From: Anaerolineae bacterium | GTDB taxonomy: Bacteria; Chloroflexota; Anaerolineae; Aggregatilineales; Phototrophicaceae | DNA length: 36,934 nt | NCBI GenBank assembly: GCA_022824565.1 | Contig: JAJDZQ010000136.1 | Coordinates: 1 to 36,934 of the forward strand | Direction: 5' to 3' | In this document: piece by piece, positions 32,885-36,934 of the stretch | Layout of the letters: each line of letters opens with the position of its first letter | Numbering within the stretch: position 1 is the first letter of the stretch | The notes under the pieces: generated by a model | What the model was told of the DNA's origin: nothing | What the model saw: only the letters and a program-made list of their open reading frames with translations | The model's database searches: none | Program-made: the position numbers and the translations under genes

Positions 32885-32916
32885 GCGCAGTATACTGCCT
32901 GCGCTGGCAAAGGCAA
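32885..32916 (-). promoter_or_regulatory. promoter with palindrome for the phosphoribosyltransferase gene
   Basis: On the minus strand TTGCCT (32911-32916), a 16-nt spacer and TATACT (32889-32894) form a promoter. The -10 box lies inside a perfect 12-bp palindrome GCAGTATACTGC (32887-32898), which overlaps an outer inverted repeat GCGCAG/CTGCGC (32885-32890 and 32899-32904). This looks like an operator, possibly for a purine-responsive repressor, though no such regulator is seen. Confidence 0.5.
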
Positions 32917-32930
32917 CACTTTCGCCTGGC

Positions 32931-33629
32931 TTAGTCGCTTGCCTGGTCCGCTATGGCGATTTTGCCATCTTCCAGCAGCAGCACACGGTCCATTTGGCTA
33001 GCCAGCGACCGGTCATGGGTGACCAGCACGACGGTGGTGCCGTTTTCAGCGCGGATGGTATTCAGCGCGGCCATGACATTTTCGCCCGACTGCGAGTCGA
33101 GATTGCCTGTCGGTTCGTCCGCCAGCAAAATAGGCGGATCGTTCGCCAAGGCGCGGGCGATCGCCACACGCTGCTGCTGGCCGCCACTTAGCTCGTTGGG
33201 CTTGTGATTGTAACGGTCGCTCAAACCCAGCATATCCAGCAATTCTCTGGCGCGGTTGAAAGGCTGATGACGGCGCGTCTGGGCAAATTCAATCGGCAGC
33301 GCAACATTTTCGACCGCAGTCAAAGTGGGGATTAGGTTGAAGAACTGGAAGACAAAGCCGATCTTCTGGTTGCGGATATCCGTGAGCTGGTTCTCATTCA
33401 TGCGCGAGATATCGACTCCATCAATTTCCACGCGGCCTGTGCTGGGGCTGTCCAGGCCGCCGATGATGCCCAGCAAGGTACTCTTGCCGCTGCCCGAGGG
33501 ACCGATGATGCCGACCATTTCATTGCGATGAATCTCCAGATTGACGCCGCGCAGGGCATGCACAATATGCGCCCCCAGCTTCAACTGGCGCGTTACCTCG
33601 CGGGCGAAGATGACAGGCTGCTGCTGCAT
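32931..33629 (-). CDS. ABC transporter ATP-binding protein, LolD/MacB-like
   Basis: The 232-residue protein has Walker A GPSGSGKSTL (about 43-52), the signature LSGGQQQRVAIARAL (about 147-161), Walker B ILLADEPTGNLDS (about 167-179) and an H-loop VTHD (about 203-206). The ADEPTGNLDS form and the VFQFFNLIPTLTAVENV segment are typical of the LolD/MacB/FtsE class that works with FtsX-like permeases. No permease gene is adjacent. It lies 27 nt after rnj on the same strand, so both may share a transcript. Confidence 0.9.
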   Translation of the reverse strand: MQQQPVIFAREVTRQLKLGAHIVHALRGVNLEIHRNEMVGIIGPSGSGKSTLLGIIGGLDSPSTGRVEIDGVDISRMNENQLTDIRNQKIGFVFQFFNLIPTLTAVENVALPIEFAQTRRHQPFNRARELLDMLGLSDRYNHKPNELSGGQQQRVAIARALANDPPILLADEPTGNLDSQSGENVMAALNTIRAENGTTVVLVTHDRSLASQMDRVLLLEDGKIAIADQASD

Positions 33630-33656
33630 TGATGCAATCCCTGTGCGCGCCGACAG

Positions 33657-35315
33657 CTAGACTTCGTTGACGATGCTGAAGATCATGGGACGGCGTTTGG
33701 TCTCGCTATAGATCAATTTGCTGAGGCTTTCTTCGACCAGGTTTTGGCGGTTGCCATTCATTTGCTGGTTGCTGTTGACAACGCGCGTTACCTTGTTGCG
33801 GATGTTGTCGAGAAAGTCTTCGGCATCTTTCAAGTATACGAACCCACGCGAGACGATGCGCGGCTGATCTAGCAATTTGCCGCTGTGCCGGTCGACATTC
33901 ACGCTGATGAGCACGAAACCATCTTGCGCCAGGATCTCGCGATCGCGGATGACAGCTCGCCCGATATCGCCAACGCTGCTGCCATCGACGAAGACATAGC
34001 CACCGGGCTGCCGCTCGCCAACTTTGATGCCGCGCCCGTCCAGCTCGATTGTCGTTCCATTTTCGATGATGGTAACCTGGTCGCGCCGCATGCCGTTGTC
34101 GACTGCCAGCTTGGCATGCAGATGCAGGTGGCGGACTTCGCCATGGACCGGGATGAGTTGCTTGGGCTGCGTCAGGTTGAGCATCAGACGCATTTCTTCC
34201 TGGCAGGCATGCCCAGAAACATGCACGGATTCGATGGCGTCATAGATGACATCAGCACCGCGCTCGATGAGGCGGTTGATTGTTCGATAGACCATTTCTT
34301 CGTTGCCAGGGATGGGATGCGACGAGAAGATGATGGTATCGTTTTTGCGCACATCCAGCTGACGATGACGTCCGGCCGCCAGCTTGCCCAAGACAGCGGA
34401 TGGCTCTCCCTGCGACCCAGTCACCATAAATACGATCTTGTGCGGTGGCAGTTGCTGCGCCTGAGCCACTGTGACCAACGTGCCGTCGTCGACATCCAGA
34501 TAGCCGAGCTTGCGCGCGATCTTGGCGTATTCAGACATCGTGTAGCCAGTGATGCAGACTTTGCGTTTGTGCGCGCGCGCCGCATTGACCACCTGTTGCA
34601 CGCGCGACATCAACGAGGCAAATGTGGCGACCATGATGCGCCCTTTTGCCTGGCGAAAAACGCGGTCCAAAGCCGGCGCGATCACCGCTTCCGACTTTGT
34701 CCAGCCCGCCTTGTCGCTGTTGGTGCTGTCTGCCAGCAGCAGCGCCACCCCCCGCTGAGCAAAGCCGGCCAGCCGCGCATAGTCGGTTTTCCGCCCGTGC
34801 ACAGGCGTGTTGTCGAACTTGTAATCGCCCGTATGCACGACCATGCCAAAGGGGGTGTTGATGCCATAGCCGACGCAATCGGGGATGCTGTGGCAGACAT
34901 GGAAGCTTTCCAGCTTGAAGGGGCCGACCTGGATTTTGTCGCCCGCTGTAAAGGTATTGAGCGTGGTCTTTTTCAGCAAGCGCGCGCTCTTGAGCTTGAC
35001 TTGCAGCAAGCCGGCTGTCAGCGGCGTGGCAAAAAGCGGCAGCTGCGGAAAAGCCTTGATCAGGTGCGGGGTCGCGCCGATGTGGTCTTCGTGTCCATGC
35101 GTGAAGCAGACGCCATGCAGGCGAATGTCGTCGCGCTCTTGCAGCCAGCGAAAATCGGGAATGATGTAATCAACCCCGTGCATGTCGTTGGCGGGGAACA
35201 TGATGCCACAGTCGATGAGGAAACCATCGCCGCCATATTCAAATAGCGTCATGTTCTTGCCAATCTCGCCCAAGCCGCCGATCGGCGTGATTTTGAATTT
35301 CTGTTTTCTTGCCAT
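33657..35315 (-). CDS. rnj: ribonuclease J
   Basis: The 552-residue enzyme is a metallo-beta-lactamase nuclease with both 5' exo- and endonuclease activity in mRNA decay and rRNA processing. It begins KITPIGGLGEIGKNM (about 8-22), has HGHEDHIG (about 74-81), HTGDYKFD (about 161-168), the beta-CASP segment with TGSQGEP (about 301-307) and FSSHPIPGNE (about 331-340), and VSGHACQEE before the C-terminal domain. The length fits the family. GGAG lies about 10 nt before the ATG. It is divergent from icd, and a LolD-like gene follows. Confidence 0.96.
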   Translation of the reverse strand: MARKQKFKITPIGGLGEIGKNMTLFEYGGDGFLIDCGIMFPANDMHGVDYIIPDFRWLQERDDIRLHGVCFTHGHEDHIGATPHLIKAFPQLPLFATPLTAGLLQVKLKSARLLKKTTLNTFTAGDKIQVGPFKLESFHVCHSIPDCVGYGINTPFGMVVHTGDYKFDNTPVHGRKTDYARLAGFAQRGVALLLADSTNSDKAGWTKSEAVIAPALDRVFRQAKGRIMVATFASLMSRVQQVVNAARAHKRKVCITGYTMSEYAKIARKLGYLDVDDGTLVTVAQAQQLPPHKIVFMVTGSQGEPSAVLGKLAAGRHRQLDVRKNDTIIFSSHPIPGNEEMVYRTINRLIERGADVIYDAIESVHVSGHACQEEMRLMLNLTQPKQLIPVHGEVRHLHLHAKLAVDNGMRRDQVTIIENGTTIELDGRGIKVGERQPGGYVFVDGSSVGDIGRAVIRDREILAQDGFVLISVNVDRHSGKLLDQPRIVSRGFVYLKDAEDFLDNIRNKVTRVVNSNQQMNGNRQNLVEESLSKLIYSETKRRPMIFSIVNEV

Positions 35316-35664
35316 GAGTGTTTTGCTCCAAATGCAAATTGCCCGTCAAGCAATGCTGCGGGCTTGTGTGAGGTCTATGGTGCTGCTGTACAGATGGTGG
35401 ATGAATGCTCCCTAGGTTATGCCGTTGCGATGCCCTGCAAATCATGCCGTGGCCTGGCATGTCATGGTCTGTGGCAAGCGAAGCCAGTCTAGCACAAGCT
35501 GGCGACCGGGCATAGAACCAGTTTTGGCAGCTTCGCGGCAGCTTTTTTCTTTCGTCAGGTGCTCGGCGGCCGGGCGTCTGAATATGCCTGTTTTACGCAG
35601 CGACACTTATGCTATAATGCCGCGCATTGTCTTTCAGAGCCGACTACAGGGAGGCGCGCGCGCA
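35316..35664. other. 349-nt intergenic region between rnj and icd
   Basis: No protein gene is seen here, although a frame in phase with icd stays open from 35419. It holds the icd promoter near its right end and two inverted repeats. One (GCCCG at 35341-35345, CGGGC at 35359-35363, with inner AGC/GCT) would form a hairpin in the rnj leader about 25 nt before its start. The other (CATGCC at 35443-35448, GGCATG at 35456-35461) lies in the middle. I found no clear rnj promoter. Confidence 0.5.
35610..35618 (+). promoter_or_regulatory. icd promoter, extended -10
   Basis: TGCTATAAT (35610-35618) is a perfect -10 box with the TG extension; TTTTAC at 35591-35596 (16-nt spacing) is a weak -35. The start near 35625 gives a 40-nt leader containing AGGGAGG (35648-35654) ten bases before the icd ATG. 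It excludes the upstream in-frame starts, including the ATG at 35617. Confidence 0.75.
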
Positions 35665-36921
35665 ATGGCTTACGACAAGATTACATCGCCCGGCAGCGGG
35701 GAGAAAATCAGCTTCGCCAATGGGGCGATGCAGGTGCCGGACAAGCCTATCCTGCTCTTCATCGAGGGCGATGGCATTGGCTATGACATCATGACCGCCA
35801 GCAAGCGCATTTGGGATGCGGCAGTGGAAAAGGCTTATGGCGGCAGGCGCAAGATCAGCTGGATGGAAGTCTATGCGGGCGAAAAAGCGGCGGACATCTA
35901 TGCCGGCGACTATATGCCCGAAGAAACCTTCGAGGCTTTTCGCGAATACAAGGTCGGCATCAAGGGACCGTTGACCACTCCCGTCGGCGGCGGATTCCGC
36001 AGCTTGAATGTGACCTTGCGCCAGGTGCTCGATCTGTACAGCTGTGTGCGGCCGGTGCGCTGGTACGATGGCGTGCCCAGCCCGCTCAAGCAGCCGCAAG
36101 ATATCGATGTAGTCATCTTCCGCGAAAATACGGAAGACACTTACGCCGGCATCGAGTTCGAGTCGGGCACGCCAGAAAATGCCAAGCTGGCAAAGTTTCT
36201 GCGCGAAGAGATGGACGCGACCAATTTCTTTGAAGATGCTGGGCTGGGCATCAAGCCCATCAGCCCCTTCGGCAGCAAACGGCTCATCCGCGCCGCTATC
36301 CAGTACGCCGTTGACCGCAAGCGCAGCAGCGTAACCCTGGTGCACAAGGGCAATATCCAGAAGTTCACCGAAGGCGCATTTCAAAAGTGGGGTTATGAAC
36401 TGGCCGCCGAAGAATTCCCTGAACAGACGATTTCCTGGGACGAGGTGGCAGCCAAGCACGGCGGCGAAGTGCCCGCAGGCAAAATCCTGGTGCAAGATAC
36501 CATCGCCGACATCATGTTCCAGAAGATGCTGCTGCGTCCGCGCGAGCACGATGTGATCGCCACCACCAACCTGAATGGCGATTACCTGAGCGATGCGCTG
36601 GCGGCGGAAGTGGGCGGCGTTGGTATCGCGCCTGGTGCCAACATCGGCGACGAGATCGCGCTCTTCGAAGCCACGCACGGCACCGCGCCCAAATACACCA
36701 ACCTGGACATGGTCAATCCCGGCTCGCTGCTCTTTAGCGGCGTTATGATGCTGGAGCATCTCGACTGGTTCGAGGCTGCCGACCTAATCACCCGCGCCTA
36801 TGAGCAGACAATCGACCAGCGTTACGTCACTTATGACTTTGCGCGGCAAATGGAAAACGCCACCAAAGTCGCCACGAGCGAGTTCGCCACGCGCATTATC
36901 GAGAACATGGACAGCGTCTAG
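35665..36921 (+). CDS. icd: isocitrate dehydrogenase (NADP+)
   Basis: The 418-residue enzyme oxidises isocitrate to 2-oxoglutarate in the TCA cycle. It has [13 protein letters not shown] (about 32-44), [21 protein letters not shown] (in parts, about 106-126, with the Ser that is phosphorylated in the E. coli enzyme), [13 protein letters not shown] (about 152-164), [13 protein letters not shown] (about 310-322) and THGTAPKY (about 345-352), whose Lys-Tyr pair marks NADP use. The ATG at 35665 has AGGGAGG ten bases before it. It reaches almost to the right edge; no terminator is visible in the remaining 13 nt. Confidence 0.96.
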   Translation: MAYDKITSPGSGEKISFANGAMQVPDKPILLFIEGDGIGYDIMTASKRIWDAAVEKAYGGRRKISWMEVYAGEKAADIYAGDYMPEETFEAFREYKVGIKGPLTTPVGGGFRSLNVTLRQVLDLYSCVRPVRWYDGVPSPLKQPQDIDVVIFRENTEDTYAGIEFESGTPENAKLAKFLREEMDATNFFEDAGLGIKPISPFGSKRLIRAAIQYAVDRKRSSVTLVHKGNIQKFTEGAFQKWGYELAAEEFPEQTISWDEVAAKHGGEVPAGKILVQDTIADIMFQKMLLRPREHDVIATTNLNGDYLSDALAAEVGGVGIAPGANIGDEIALFEATHGTAPKYTNLDMVNPGSLLFSGVMMLEHLDWFEAADLITRAYEQTIDQRYVTYDFARQMENATKVATSEFATRIIENMDSV

Positions 36922-36934
36922 CTCTTCAGATTTC

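Noticed and set aside
33885-35246. Long open frame (453 codons) on the plus strand
   Set aside because: Antisense to ribonuclease J, which has all catalytic motifs. The frame has no family features.
35419-35664. In-frame N-terminal extension of isocitrate dehydrogenase
   Set aside because: The icd promoter (TGCTATAAT, 35610-35618) lies inside it, a good ribosome site precedes the ATG at 35665, and the extension is not family-like.

Overview
The window looks like one end of a chromosomal contig from a GC-rich bacterium, most likely a Chloroflexota (Anaerolineae-like) lineage. The support is: the 5' end of a 16S rRNA gene lies at the left edge on the minus strand; the gene content is core metabolism plus envelope sugars with RNase J, bactofilin, F420-type luciferase-like oxidoreductases and a long-form RmlA; the ComEA-like protein carries a Thr/Pro linker (TPTPTATP) of a kind common in Chloroflexota; and GTG and TTG starts are frequent. 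The phylum is an inference, because only about 80 nt of 16S is present. I recognised no tRNA, CRISPR array, transposase, prophage gene or attachment site.

Layout. 1-236: 16S start, leader and rRNA promoter (minus). 308-5014: AI-2E family permease (minus), then two paralogous luciferase-like monooxygenases flanking a YgjP-type metallopeptidase (plus), then a GNAT acetyltransferase (minus). 5214-13836: a plus-strand energy block of pentapeptide-repeat protein, etfB, etfA, and a complete Mrp Na+/H+ antiporter operon with fused mrpAB followed by mrpC, D, E, F and G. 13855-18771: DUF368 undecaprenyl-phosphate translocase (minus), alpha/beta hydrolase (plus), then a minus-strand metK-methyltransferase pair behind a clear SAM-I riboswitch, and folE. 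19029-19916: a FolB-FolK fusion, divergent from folE, preceded by a repeat-like insertion and a possible leader ORF. 20022-28734: a tightly packed polysaccharide operon (BY-kinase-like ATPase, rmlA, rmlB, rmlD, two GT2 enzymes, a GT4 enzyme, a Wzz-like co-polymerase, an SDR) with RNase HII embedded in it. 28792-36921: bactofilin and lipA (minus), an orphan MalK-like ATPase (plus), comEA-like, a purine phosphoribosyltransferase, a LolD-like ATPase and rnjA (all minus), and icd (plus).

How the parts may work together. ETF feeds electrons from flavoprotein dehydrogenases towards the quinone pool, Mrp exchanges Na+ for H+, and DUF368 recycles the lipid carrier. With the rhamnose and glycosyltransferase cluster, the Wzz-like protein and bactofilin, the window is rich in envelope and ion-homeostasis functions. 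folE, folBK and metK lie together as one-carbon and pterin metabolism.

Most interesting signals: a complete SAM-I aptamer with a covarying pseudoknot in front of metK and a methyltransferase; a 12-bp perfect inverted repeat whose arms each contain a TACAAT box between divergent genes; a BY-kinase-like protein with a degenerate Walker A motif; an rml cluster lacking rmlC; Mrp beside DUF368; and a nested palindrome over the -10 box of the phosphoribosyltransferase gene. I see no wholly unprecedented multi-gene system; most of the window is recognisable core genome in an unusual arrangement.
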